Origin: Streptomyces sp. NBC_01214
GTDB lineage: Bacteria; Actinomycetota; Actinomycetes; Streptomycetales; Streptomycetaceae
Assembly (NCBI RefSeq): GCF_026340975.1
Contig: NZ_JAPEOS010000002.1
Span: forward strand, 2,105,001 to 2,169,000
DNA: 64,000 bases
Direction of reading: 5' to 3'
Below, one piece after another: positions 25,285 through 33,637 of this stretch. The stretch's first letter is position 1, and each line of letters opens with the position of its first letter. A program made the position numbers and the translations under genes. The notes under the pieces were generated by a model. It searched no databases. It was not told the origin of the DNA and was given only the letters and a program-made list of their open reading frames with translations.

Positions 25285-26475
25285 TCAGGAGGCCGGGGTC
25301 AAGAACATGCCCGTCTGGTCCCCGCCCGCGGTGTTCTTGCAGCTGAAGCCGGAGCTCGCGGGCTGGGCGACGACCAGGGCCAGGCAGCGCCCCGCGGCCA
25401 GCTGGCCGAAGTAGTTCGGGTGCATGGACTCCTGGATCAGCCCCTGCGACTCGTTGTTGTCGATCCAGCGCGCCCACTCGCTCGTCTTCGCCGAGGCCGG
25501 CACGGTGGAGCTCACCTGCTTGCTCGCCTTCGCGCACACCTCGCGGCCCTGCATCATGTCCCGCAGGTCCAGGAACTGCACGCCCTTGGCCGCCGCGACG
25601 CCCTTGATCCGGTTCGCTATCTGCGGCACGAGCGAGTCCCGCGCCCAGTCCGAGTCCCGGTTCCAGAAGGGGCATCCGCCGGTGTTGAGCCGGCTCCAGT
25701 CGCTCTGCGTGTACCGGTTCTCCGCGCCGCGCGGGATCGGCGACGGGTAGGACTGGAGCACGATCCGGTACGAGGAGTCCGCGTACCCGGCCGTGCGCAT
25801 CACGGCCCGGATCTCGTCCACGGACTTGCCGACCTTGCCCATGACCGCGTCGATCTTCTGGTCGACGCCGGACTGCTGGTCGTCGTAGCAGTACGAGTTC
25901 CAGAGGACGAAGTCGAGCGCGCAGTCGGTGATGATGTCGGCGAAGCCGAGGTCGTTGCCGCCGATGGACAGGGCGATGACCTTGACGTTGTGGCTCGCGG
26001 CCACCGCGGCGAGCTGATCGGCCTGCGGGGCCTCGCCCTTGTAGGCGACGCCGCCGTTGGAGGCGCGGAACACGTTGTCCGAAACCGCCCCGGAACAGGC
26101 GAGGTTCACGGCGACGTCGGCGATCGCCCCGGCGCTGCGCACCTCGGCGGAGTCGGAGCGGTGGCATCCGCCGACGGTGGTCCCGTAGACCTTGGCGGGG
26201 TCGTAGGTGCTGCCGCTGACCCAGCCCCGGTCGGTACCGTTCCGACTGCCGCTGTTGGTCAGGCTGTTGCCCTTCCAGCGCCCGGCCTCGCCGGAGATGT
26301 AGCTGTCGCCCATGGACACCACGGCGGTGGGCCCGGTCCCCGGGCTGGCGGCGGAGGTGCCCGCCCCGCCGGCCAACAGTGCGCCGGCGGCGAGCGGCAC
26401 GGCCATTGCGGCCCCGGCGAGCCGTCGCACCCGACTGCGGTCCCGGTCCTTGCTGACGTTGCGGAATCCGATCAC
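25285..26475 (-). CDS. Secreted SGNH/GDSL hydrolase (lipase/esterase)
   Basis: A 396-residue exported hydrolase. A signal peptide lies at residues about 1-42 (RRLAGAAMAVPLAAGALLAGG, cleavage near TSAAS). Block I is VSMGDSYISGEAG with the nucleophilic Ser. NLACSGA gives the oxyanion Gly, SIGGNDLGF gives the Asn, and ESMHPNYFGQ gives the catalytic His with an acidic residue two before it. Paired cysteines (GGCHRSD, NLACSG, DCALD, SYCYDD, GGCPFW, EVCAK) suggest disulphides, as in Streptomyces lipases. The start is GTG at 26475, with GCAGGAG 7 bases upstream. It probably cleaves lipid or other esters outside the cell. Confidence 0.88.
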   Translation of the reverse strand: MIGFRNVSKDRDRSRVRRLAGAAMAVPLAAGALLAGGAGTSAASPGTGPTAVVSMGDSYISGEAGRWKGNSLTNSGSRNGTDRGWVSGSTYDPAKVYGTTVGGCHRSDSAEVRSAGAIADVAVNLACSGAVSDNVFRASNGGVAYKGEAPQADQLAAVAASHNVKVIALSIGGNDLGFADIITDCALDFVLWNSYCYDDQQSGVDQKIDAVMGKVGKSVDEIRAVMRTAGYADSSYRIVLQSYPSPIPRGAENRYTQSDWSRLNTGGCPFWNRDSDWARDSLVPQIANRIKGVAAAKGVQFLDLRDMMQGREVCAKASKQVSSTVPASAKTSEWARWIDNNESQGLIQESMHPNYFGQLAAGRCLALVVAQPASSGFSCKNTAGGDQTGMFLTPAS

Positions 26476-26671
26476 GGCGGAACTCCTGCGTTCGGCCACG
26501 CCGAAGTCGGCGACGACTGTGTCGCGTGGCTGGGAAGTGGGGGTACCGCCGGCCGGTGGCATCGGAAAGGTGACACGGGCCCACTTGTTACCGCTAGGTA
26601 CAGTCACGTTACGAACGAGTAACGACCGACCGGTCGTTCGGGACCCGGTTCTTCCTGTTGTGGAACGCAAA

Positions 26672-26712
26672 CGGCTCCGCCCCCGCGCCGTGAGGCGGCG
26701 GGGGCGGAGCCG
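26672..26712 (-). terminator. aceB terminator
   Basis: A perfect 15-bp GC stem (26672-26686 with 26698-26712, 11-base loop) lies 40 bases past the aceB stop on the minus strand. Confidence 0.85.
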
Positions 26713-26752
26713 GCAGGCTTCGACCGCTGTGCGTTTCAGTCGAATCCGGGTA

Positions 26753-28372
26753 TCAGCCGACCAGCTGGTCGTAGGCGGGGAGGGTCAGGAAGTCCGCGTA
26801 GTCCGCATCCAGGGACACCTGGAGGAGGAGGTCGTGGGCCTGGTTCCACTTGCCGGACGTGAAGGCTTCCTCGCCGACCTCGGCGCGGATGGCGGCCAGT
26901 TCCTCGGCCGCGATCTTGCGGGTCAGTTCGGCCGTGGCCGTCTCGCCGTTCTCGAACACGACGCCCGCGTTGATCCACTGCCAGATCTGCGAGCGCGAGA
27001 TCTCGGCAGTGGCCGCGTCCTCCATCAGACCGAAGATGCCGACGGCGCCGAGGCCGCGCAGCCACGCCTCGATGTAGCGGATGCCGACCTGGACCGCGTT
27101 GCGCAGGCCCTCGTACGTCGGCCGCGCGTCCAGGGAGTCGATCGCGATGAGCTCGCCCGGTGCCACCGAGACGTCCTCGCGCAGCCGGTCCTTCTGGTTC
27201 GGCTTCTCGCCGAGCACCGCGTCGAAGGAGGCCATCGCGATCGGCACCAGGTCGGGGTGGGCGACCCAGGAGCCGTCGAAGCCGTCGCCCGCCTCGCGGT
27301 CCTTGTCGGCCTTGACCTTCTCGAAGGCGACCTTGTTGACCTCGGCGTCCTTGCGGGAGGGGATGAAGGCCGCCATGCCGCCGATGGCGTGCGCGCCGCG
27401 CTTGTGGCAGGTGCGGACCAGCAGTTCGGTGTACGCCCGCATGAACGGGGCGGTCATCGTGACCGCGTTGCGGTCCGGCAGGACGAACTTCTCGCCGCCG
27501 TCACGGAAGTTCTTCACGATGGAGAAGAGGTAGTCCCAGCGGCCCGCGTTCAGGCCGGCCGCGTGGTCGCGCAGCTCGTAGAGGATCTCCTCCATCTCGT
27601 ACGCGGCGGTGATCGTCTCGATGAGGACGGTCGCGCGGACGGTGCCCTGCGGGATGCCGACGTAGTCCTGGGCGAAGACGAAGATCTCGTTCCAGAGGCG
27701 GGCCTCCAGGTGGGACTCCGTCTTCGGCAGGTAGAAGTACGGGCCCTTGCCGAGCTCGATCAGGCGCTTGGCGTTGTGGAAGAAGTACAGGCCGAAGTCG
27801 ACGAGCGCGCCGGAGGTCGGGCCGCCCTCGAACCGCAGGTGACGCTCCTCCAGGTGCCAGCCGCGCGGCCGCATGACGACGGTGGCGAGCTGGTCGGCGG
27901 GCTTCAGCGCGTACGCCTTGCCGGTGCGCGGGTCGGTGAAGTCGATGCGACGCTCGTAGGCGTCGATGAGGTTGAGCTGGCCGAGGACGACGTTCTCCCA
28001 GGTGGGAGCGGAGGCGTCCTCGAAGTCGGCGAGCCAGACCTTGGCGCCCGAGTTCAGGGCGTTGATGGTCATCTTGCGGTCCGTCGGACCGGTGATCTCC
28101 ACACGGCGGTCGTTCAGCGCGGCCGGGGCCGGCGCCACCTTCCAGTCGCCCTCGCGGACCTGTGCGGTGTCCGGGAGGAAGTCGAGGGTGGAGGTCCGGG
28201 CGATCTCGGCACGGCGCTCGGCGCGGCGGGCGAGGAGCTCGGCACGGCGCGGGGCGAACCGCCGGTGGAGCTCGGCCACGAAGGCGAGGGCCGCTGGGTT
28301 GAGGACTTCGTCCTGCCGGGGCAGGGGCTCGGCGTCGACGATGGCCAGCGGGGACGGCGCTGGTGCGGACAT
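26753..28372 (-). CDS. aceB: Malate synthase A
   Basis: A 539-residue enzyme that condenses glyoxylate with acetyl-CoA to give malate, the second exit route for glyoxylate besides Gcl. Active-site regions seen are VVMRPRGWHLEERH (Arg), TVLIETITAAYEMEEIL (metal Glu), GRWDYLFSIVKNFRD (metal Asp) and GIFGLMEDAATAEISRSQIWQW with the catalytic Asp. Length is typical of isoform A. The start is the ATG at 28372, with GGAG 8 bases before; the frame extends 21 codons further without a site. No isocitrate lyase is nearby, so it likely serves ureide-derived glyoxylate. Its promoter holds the regulon operator inside the -35/-10 spacer. Confidence 0.95.
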   Translation of the reverse strand: MSAPAPSPLAIVDAEPLPRQDEVLNPAALAFVAELHRRFAPRRAELLARRAERRAEIARTSTLDFLPDTAQVREGDWKVAPAPAALNDRRVEITGPTDRKMTINALNSGAKVWLADFEDASAPTWENVVLGQLNLIDAYERRIDFTDPRTGKAYALKPADQLATVVMRPRGWHLEERHLRFEGGPTSGALVDFGLYFFHNAKRLIELGKGPYFYLPKTESHLEARLWNEIFVFAQDYVGIPQGTVRATVLIETITAAYEMEEILYELRDHAAGLNAGRWDYLFSIVKNFRDGGEKFVLPDRNAVTMTAPFMRAYTELLVRTCHKRGAHAIGGMAAFIPSRKDAEVNKVAFEKVKADKDREAGDGFDGSWVAHPDLVPIAMASFDAVLGEKPNQKDRLREDVSVAPGELIAIDSLDARPTYEGLRNAVQVGIRYIEAWLRGLGAVGIFGLMEDAATAEISRSQIWQWINAGVVFENGETATAELTRKIAAEELAAIRAEVGEEAFTSGKWNQAHDLLLQVSLDADYADFLTLPAYDQLVG

Positions 28373-28458
28373 ATCTGTCACTCCTTCAGCGGCGGTGCCT
28401 GGCGGCCGCGGGGGAATGCTCGCGCGAGACGGCACGCAGTGCCGTCGGGTGTGGAGAG

Positions 28459-28473
28459 TTCCGCAATACGGTC
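28459..28473. promoter_or_regulatory. Weak AllR-type half operator of aceB
   Basis: TTCCGCAATACGGTC keeps the TTCCG half and CGG of the other half. It lies 87 bases upstream of the aceB ATG and 43 bp (about two 21-bp steps) from the next site. Confidence 0.45.
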
Positions 28474-28501
28474 GCGGGCGCCGTCTGGGGGTTCAGGGCG
28501 C

Positions 28502-28537
28502 TTCTGACCAGTGGATAGTAATTTCCTCATGGTGGAA
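28502..28537. promoter_or_regulatory. Tandem AllR-type operators of aceB
   Basis: TTCTGACCAGTGGAT (28502-28516) and TTCCTCATGGTGGAA (28523-28537) start 21 bp apart. The second fills the spacer between the -35 and -10 boxes, so bound protein would block RNA polymerase. Confidence 0.75.
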
Positions 28538-28543
28538 GTTCAA
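28515..28543 (-). promoter_or_regulatory. Likely aceB promoter
   Basis: On the minus strand: TTGAAC (28543-28538), a 17-base spacer, TACTAT (28520-28515), the best -10 box in the window. Confidence 0.7.
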
Positions 28544-28554
28544 TGGTTTGTTGA
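28540..28554. promoter_or_regulatory. Degenerate TCAACA-type palindrome at aceB
   Basis: TCAATGGTTTGTTGA matches the katA and uraD element in 13 of 15 positions of the TCAACAGTTTGTTGA form and overlaps the aceB -35 box. Confidence 0.5.
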
Positions 28555-28624
28555 TGTCGAGATTCTCTGAGTCGACAGATTCCGCTTCTCGGTGGCCCTC
28601 AGTGCCAAGGCGGTCACGCCGTGC

Positions 28625-29260
28625 TCAGAGGAGTCGTGCCAGGTCGGGCGGCGTGTCGATGTCGAAGGCCTCCGCGATGTCCGCACACTCCACCAGCATG
28701 AGCTCCTCGGCATGTCGCGCAAGATGCACCCGCGCGCCCTTGTCGCCGGTCGCCGTCGCGGCGATGTCGGCCCAGCGGTCCGCGCCGAACAGCACGGGAT
28801 GGCCGCGCTCCCCGTCGTACGCCGCCGCCACCAGGCTGGTGGGGGAGCGGTACGCCGCCAGCACCCGGGCCACCGCCGCCGGGCCGATGCCCGGCTGGTC
28901 CACCAGCGAGACCAGGGCCGCGCGGGCGCCCGTACCGGCGAGGGAGGTGAGGCCGACCCGCAGCGAGGAGCCCATCCCCTGCGCCCAGTCCGGGTTGTCC
29001 ACGACCACGCAGCCGGCCAGGTCCGCGCGCTCGCGCACCTCGGCCGCCGAGGCGCCGAGCACCACGTGCACCGGGCCGCAACCCGCCTCGCGCAGGACCC
29101 GTACGGCGTTCTCGACCAGCGGGCGGCCGCGGTAGGGGAGCAGGGCCTTGGGCCGCCCGCCGAGCCGGCGGCCGCCGCCGGCGGCCAGGAGCAGGCCCGC
29201 GATCGGGGGGGAAGCCGGGATCAGGGGTGGATCGGACGGTGTGTGGTCGTTGGCTGGCAT
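28625..29260 (-). CDS. MobA/MocA-like nucleotidyltransferase
   Basis: A 211-residue protein with the MobA-type NTP-binding start (GLLLAAGGGRRLGGRPKALL), NPDWAQGMGSSLRVGL and LVSLVDQPGIGPAAVARVL, plus the RGHPVLFG loop. This matches the MocA/MobA subgroup that attaches CMP or GMP to molybdopterin. Such a gene usually sits beside xanthine dehydrogenase, which would fit purine catabolism, but no molybdoenzyme is in the window. The ATG at 29260 overlaps the end of a possible small upstream gene by 40 bases. Another nucleotidyltransferase role is possible. Confidence 0.8.
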   Translation of the reverse strand: MPANDHTPSDPPLIPASPPIAGLLLAAGGGRRLGGRPKALLPYRGRPLVENAVRVLREAGCGPVHVVLGASAAEVRERADLAGCVVVDNPDWAQGMGSSLRVGLTSLAGTGARAALVSLVDQPGIGPAAVARVLAAYRSPTSLVAAAYDGERGHPVLFGADRWADIAATATGDKGARVHLARHAEELMLVECADIAEAFDIDTPPDLARLL

Positions 29261-29409
29261 GTCACCGATTCTCGCCGCTGCGTGCGATCCGGTGACCGCC
29301 GTAGCAGGGCGCGCCGTACCGAGGCCAGCGCGGCCCCGATGCGCAGCGGACGGGCGATCCGGTTCTCGGTGGCGGCCAGCAGGACACGCTCGTCACGGTC
29401 GGTCAGCAT
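29221..29409 (-). CDS. Possible small protein upstream of the MobA-like gene
   Basis: A 62-codon frame starting at ATG 29409, with AAGGAG 8 bases upstream, one of the better ribosome sites here. The product MLTDRDERVLLAATENRIAR then PLRIGAALASVRRALLRRSP is basic with two helices. The last third (QPTTTHRPIHP) is low-complexity and overlaps the next gene. It might be a leader or small regulator gene. I do not recognise a family. Confidence 0.4.
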   Translation of the reverse strand: MLTDRDERVLLAATENRIARPLRIGAALASVRRALLRRSPDRTQRRESVTCQPTTTHRPIHP

Positions 29410-29423
29410 CTCGGGATCTCCTT

Positions 29424-29465
29424 GCCAATCGAGGGCCAATACAGCGAGTCTGGTCCTCGATTGGC
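29424..29465. promoter_or_regulatory. MocR-type operator (11-bp inverted repeat)
   Basis: GCCAATCGAGG (29424-29434) and its exact complement CCTCGATTGGC (29455-29465) flank 20 bases. Further GCCAAT half sites occur at 29435 and 29478. The element sits between the small gene and the MocR gene and is a likely autoregulatory site. Confidence 0.7.
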
Positions 29466-29497
29466 CTGGCCGTCAGAGCCAATCAGGGGAGGTTGGC

Positions 29498-30985
29498 ATG
29501 GCAACCGGGCGAGTGGTCCAGACAGCGGACAGAACCATCGGCAGCCGTCAGCTCGCGGCCCTGCTGCCCGCCGAGGTCCTGGCCCGCCCCGGCTACCGGG
29601 CGCTCGCCGACGCCGTCCGCACGCTGATCCTCGACGGACGCATCGCCCTGCACGTCCGGCTGCCCGCCGAACGCGAACTCGCCGAGGCGGTCGGCGCCAG
29701 CCGGGCCACCGTCACCGGCGCCTACGACCTGCTGCGCGAGAGCGGCTACGTCCGCAGCCGGCGCGGCTCCGGCACCTGGACGGAACTGCCCGACGGCCAC
29801 CGCCCGGTCGGAGCCCACGCCCTCCTCGGCGCCGGCGGCTACAGCGCCGACGGCGACCCCGGTGTCGACCTCGCCATCGCCGCCATGGGCGCACCGGAGG
29901 GCAGCCTCGCCGACGCCTTCGCCCGGGCGGCGCCCCTCCTGCCCCGGTTCGCCCGCAGCCCCGGCTACCACCCCTTCGGCCTGCCCGACCTCCGCACCGC
30001 CGTCGCCGACCGGTTCACCCGGCGCGGGCTCCCCACGCGCCCCGAGCAGATCCTGGTGACGGCCGGCGCCCAGCAGGCCTTCTCGCTGGTCGTCAGCCTG
30101 CTCTGCCGGGCCGGGGACCGGGTCGTGACGGAGAACCCGACCTACGCCAACGCCCTCGACGCCCTGCGCCACGCACGACTGCGCACCGGATCCATCGCCG
30201 TCTCCGACGCGGGCTGGGACATGGAAATAGCCGAGTCCACGTTGCGCCAGACCGTGCCCAGGCTGGCGTACGTGATCCCCGACTTCCACAACCCGACGGG
30301 CGCGCTGATGCCGCCGGAGCAGCGGCTGCGGCTGCTCGCGGCGACCCGTGCCACCGGCACCTGGCTGGTCGTCGACGAGACGATCGCCGACATCGCGCTG
30401 GACGTGCCCGCCCCCGCGCCGCTGGCCTCCCTCGCCCCGCGCGGGGGCGCGGACCACGTGATCACCATCGGCTCACTGAGCAAGACGCACTGGGGCGGGC
30501 TGCGGGTGGGGTGGGTCCGGGCCACCGCGAAGATGATCACGGAGCTGACGGCCGTGCGGGTCTCCGCCGACATGACCGGCTCGGTGCTCGACCAACTGGT
30601 CGCGCTCCCGCTGCTGGACGGCATGGAACGGGAACTGCCCGCCCGCCTCGCGCACCTGAGGAGCCAGCGCGAGGCCCTGGTGGCCTCGCTCCAGCGGTAC
30701 ACCCCCGAATGGTCCTGGCAGGTCCCGCCCGGCGGCCTCTCCCTCTGGGTCGACCTGGGCGAGCCGGTCAGCTCCGCCCTGGCCGAGCGGGCCGCCGCGG
30801 CCGGGGTCCACATCGGCCGCGGCGCGCGCTTCGGGGTCGACCCGGGCACCTTCGAGCACCGGCTCCGGATCCCGTACACGCTCCCCGCGGAGCGCCTGGA
30901 CGAGGGCGTCCGCCGCCTCGCGAGCGCCTTCCGCGACGGGGTACCGCTCCCGCCGGCGGTGGAGCGGCCGCACTGGGTCGCGTAG
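29498..30985 (+). CDS. MocR-type GntR regulator with aminotransferase-like domain
   Basis: A 495-residue regulator. Residues about 30-105 are a GntR winged helix (YRALADAVRTLILDGRIALH, LPAERELAEAVGASRATVTG, LRESGYVRSRRGSGTW). The rest is a fold-type I aminotransferase domain: TAGAQQAFSLVVSLL, ENPTYANALDAL, PDFHNPTGALMP, DETIADI and the PLP-lysine region ITIGSLSKTHWGGLRVGW. It resembles PdxR/YczR. The start is the ATG at 29498, with GGGGAGG about 5 bases before. Likely target genes are itself and the small divergent gene. The effector may be PLP or an amino acid derivative. Confidence 0.88.
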   Translation: MATGRVVQTADRTIGSRQLAALLPAEVLARPGYRALADAVRTLILDGRIALHVRLPAERELAEAVGASRATVTGAYDLLRESGYVRSRRGSGTWTELPDGHRPVGAHALLGAGGYSADGDPGVDLAIAAMGAPEGSLADAFARAAPLLPRFARSPGYHPFGLPDLRTAVADRFTRRGLPTRPEQILVTAGAQQAFSLVVSLLCRAGDRVVTENPTYANALDALRHARLRTGSIAVSDAGWDMEIAESTLRQTVPRLAYVIPDFHNPTGALMPPEQRLRLLAATRATGTWLVVDETIADIALDVPAPAPLASLAPRGGADHVITIGSLSKTHWGGLRVGWVRATAKMITELTAVRVSADMTGSVLDQLVALPLLDGMERELPARLAHLRSQREALVASLQRYTPEWSWQVPPGGLSLWVDLGEPVSSALAERAAAAGVHIGRGARFGVDPGTFEHRLRIPYTLPAERLDEGVRRLASAFRDGVPLPPAVERPHWVA

Positions 30986-31028
30986 GGGGTGCGGTGCGGG
31001 CCCGGCCGGCTCCGCAGGGGACCCCCTA
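30983..31028. terminator. Bidirectional hairpin at converging stops
   Basis: TAGGGGGT (30983-30990) pairs with ACCCCCTA (31021-31028), with further GC pairing inside. It includes both stop codons of the converging MocR and membrane-protein genes. Confidence 0.55.
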
Positions 31029-31499
31029 AGCGGACCTGCGGAAGTACCGGTTCGCCGCCGGGCGGAACATCAGCGCCACCGCCGTCAGCACGGCCGCCAG
31101 ATGTACCGTCCTGCTGATGCCGAAGACCCGCTCCAGGGCGTCCGCACGGGCCAGCGCGCCGGAGAGCGACCCGCCGTCGAGGAGGTACCCGAGCGGTTCG
31201 ACCACCAGCGAGGCGGTGCCGAGGACCCCGAGGCCGATCGCCAGGGTGATGCGGGCCCAGCCGGCGCCGCGGCGCATGCGCAGGGCGACCAGCACGGCGG
31301 CGGTGAACACGGCCAGGCGCACCGCCAGACCCGCACCGATCCCTTCGGCCGGAGCCCGGTCCACCATCAGCGCGGTCTCGAAGGCGCCCGCGGCCACGGC
31401 CGTGACCCAGAGGGCGAAGGCGGCCCGGACGGCGGCGGGCGCCGGGCCGGGGCCGCGGCGCCCGGCCGCACGGTGCGCGGGGAGGGAGGTGGCAGGCAT
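31026..31499 (-). CDS. Four-helix membrane protein of unknown function
   Basis: A 157-residue protein with four hydrophobic segments: AAFALWVTAVAAGAFETAL, LAVRLAVFTAAVLVAL, ITLAIGLGVLGTASLVV and VHLAAVLTAVALMF. Arg-rich loops lie between, and both termini are likely cytoplasmic. I recognise it only as a common Streptomyces-type small membrane protein. The start is the ATG at 31499. It is near, but not coupled to, the two-component genes. Confidence 0.7.
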   Translation of the reverse strand: MPATSLPAHRAAGRRGPGPAPAAVRAAFALWVTAVAAGAFETALMVDRAPAEGIGAGLAVRLAVFTAAVLVALRMRRGAGWARITLAIGLGVLGTASLVVEPLGYLLDGGSLSGALARADALERVFGISRTVHLAAVLTAVALMFRPAANRYFRRSA

Positions 31500-31611
31500 C
31501 GCGGGCTCGCTCTCGTTCCGGGGACCCGAAGGCTCGACACCCCCGATGCTCCCGCCGGCGCGCGCCGCGCACCCGCCTGCAGCCCCGCCTGTCCGCCCTG
31601 GTGCCAGCCCC

Positions 31612-32247
31612 CTACGGGGTGCGGATCAGGCGGCGGGTGGCGGCCGCAGCCACCGCCGAGGTGCGGGAGTCGACGCCGAGCTTGGCGTAGACGTGCACCA
31701 GGTGGGACTTGACCGTGGCCTGGCTGAGGAAGAGCTTCTTGGAGATCTGCTGGTTCGACAGGCCGTCCGCGACCAGTTGCAGCACCTCCAGCTCCCGCTT
31801 CGTCAGCGCCTCCGCCGGTGTCCGCATCCGGTCCATCAGGCGCAGCGCCACCGCCGGGGCCAGCGCCGACTGGCCCGCCGCGGCCGTCCGGACGGCCGCC
31901 GCGAGCTCCTCCGGCGGGGCGTCCTTGAGCAGGTAGCCCGAGGCGCCCGCCTCCACCGCCGCCAGGATGTCCGCGTCGGTGTCGTACGTGGTCAGCACCA
32001 GCACCCGGGGCGCACCCGGGCGGGCGGTGATCAGGGCCGTCGCGTCGGAGCCGTGCATACCGGGACCGGGACCGAACTGGAGGTCCATCAGCACCACGTC
32101 CACCGGTTCACGGGCGGCCAGCTCCACCGCCCGCTCCGCCGTCGCCGCCTCGGCCACCACCGCGAAGTCCGGTTCGGTGTCCAGCACCGCGCGCAGCCCG
32201 GCGCGGACCACGGGGTGGTCGTCGGCGAGCAGGAGACGGATGGTCAC
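31612..32247 (-). CDS. NarL/LuxR-family response regulator
   Basis: A 211-residue response regulator. The receiver has the acidic pair Asp9-Asp10 (LLLADDHPVVRAGL), the phosphorylated Asp55 (VVLMDLQFG) and the Lys in SGYLLKDAPP. The C-terminal LuxR helix-turn-helix is LTKRELEVLQLVADGLSNQQ followed by LFLSQATVKSHLVHVYAKLG. GTG at 32247 overlaps the kinase stop (GTGA). It is the partner of the kinase next to it. The divergent ABC transporter is a likely target, as in many Streptomyces loci of this type. Confidence 0.92.
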   Translation of the reverse strand: MTIRLLLADDHPVVRAGLRAVLDTEPDFAVVAEAATAERAVELAAREPVDVVLMDLQFGPGPGMHGSDATALITARPGAPRVLVLTTYDTDADILAAVEAGASGYLLKDAPPEELAAAVRTAAAGQSALAPAVALRLMDRMRTPAEALTKRELEVLQLVADGLSNQQISKKLFLSQATVKSHLVHVYAKLGVDSRTSAVAAAATRRLIRTP

Positions 32248-33503
32248 AGGGCCTCCACGACGTCCGGACGTTCTGCGCGTGCCGTCGGCTCGACGCGTTC
32301 GAGGTTTTCGAGGGGCAGCGGCAGGGTGACGGCCACGGCGGTGCCCTGCCCGGGGGCGGACTCCACGGTGAACAGCCCGCCCAGGGTCTCGGCGCGCGAG
32401 CGCATGGCGGGCAGCCCGAAGCCGCCGTCGCCCGAGCCGGAGGCGACCGACGAGGGGTCGAAGCCGTGTCCGTCGTCGACGACGTCCAGGGTGACCGAGG
32501 CGTCCATGAACGTCAGGGTGATCTCGGCGCGCCCGGCCCGCGCGTGCCGCACCACATTGGCCAGCGCCGACTGCGCGATCCGCAGCAGGGCCACCTCGTA
32601 CGGGGTGGGCAGCACCCGCGGGCTGCCGGTCAGCGAGAACCGCACGCGCGGCCCCGGGACCCCCGCGCACAGCCGCTCCAGTGCGGCCGCGAGCGACCCG
32701 TGCTCCAGGTCCGGCGGGGTGAGCGCCCGTACGAAGCGACGCGCCTCGGCGAGGTTCTCCTGGGCCGCCTCCCGGGCCCGGGCGATGTGCGGCCGGGCCG
32801 GAGCCCCCTCGGGCAGCGCCCGCTCGGCGGCCCGCAGCAGCAACTGGATGGAGGACAGCCCCTGGGCGAGGGTGTCGTGGATCTCCCGGGCGAGGCGCTC
32901 CCGCTCGGCCATGATCCCCGCACCCCGCTCGGCCGCGGCCAGCTCGGCCCGGGTGGTGATCAGCTCCTCGATCAGCTCCCGGCGGCGCTCGCTCTCGCGG
33001 TACAGCGCCTGGTAGCCCAGTACGGTCGCCACCGCCACCGCCCCGCCCAGCAACGGCCCGAGGAAGGCCCCGGGGGTCACCGCGCTGCTGTGCGCGAGGA
33101 AACCGGCGATCGCCGCGCAGGCGGTCACCGCGACGGCCGTGACCCCCCAGCGCAGCCGCAGCAGGTGCAGCTCCAGGAAGTACAGCGGGAAGGCGATCCA
33201 CAACCCGTCGGGGCAGACCACGAGCAGCGCCGCCCAGGCCGCGCCGAGCCCGGCCAGCCACAGCGCCCCGGCGCGCGGCGAGCTGTGCACCGCGGGGGCC
33301 CGTACGCCGCCCGCGTAGACGACGGCGAGCAGCGCGCAGGCGGCGATCACCCACCCCGCCCGGGGCGCGGAATCGGTGACGGCCCGCCCGGCGGCGAGCA
33401 CGAGCAGGCCGAAGAGCAGCGCGTGCAGGCACAGCCGCAGCACTTTGGACACGGGCGTCAGCGCACGCGTGGCGGGGAGAACGGAGGAAACGGGAGCAGT
33501 CAT
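32244..33503 (-). CDS. NarL-type sensor histidine kinase
   Basis: A 419-residue membrane kinase. Five or six hydrophobic segments fill residues 20-165. A dimerisation and phosphoacceptor box RERLAREIHDTLAQGLSSIQ (His209) and an HATPase domain with NVVRHARAGRAEI, DVVDDGHGFD and GFGLPAMRSRAE follow. No extracytoplasmic domain is seen, so it probably senses the membrane or a lipid-soluble signal. The start is the ATG at 33503, with ACGGAGGAAAC upstream. It is coupled to the response regulator gene by 4 bases. Confidence 0.9.
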   Translation of the reverse strand: MTAPVSSVLPATRALTPVSKVLRLCLHALLFGLLVLAAGRAVTDSAPRAGWVIAACALLAVVYAGGVRAPAVHSSPRAGALWLAGLGAAWAALLVVCPDGLWIAFPLYFLELHLLRLRWGVTAVAVTACAAIAGFLAHSSAVTPGAFLGPLLGGAVAVATVLGYQALYRESERRRELIEELITTRAELAAAERGAGIMAERERLAREIHDTLAQGLSSIQLLLRAAERALPEGAPARPHIARAREAAQENLAEARRFVRALTPPDLEHGSLAAALERLCAGVPGPRVRFSLTGSPRVLPTPYEVALLRIAQSALANVVRHARAGRAEITLTFMDASVTLDVVDDGHGFDPSSVASGSGDGGFGLPAMRSRAETLGGLFTVESAPGQGTAVAVTLPLPLENLERVEPTARAERPDVVEAL

Positions 33504-33637
33504 GTCCGGACCAGCGTAAGTGGGGGCGGACCGGACCCGGTCAACCGAAAGTTTGATGTCCCGGCGCACCCTTCGATACGAGGATCACTACTGTGGCGCG
33601 ATGCCTTGTGTCCACGCGGAAGACCAAGGTGGGGAAC

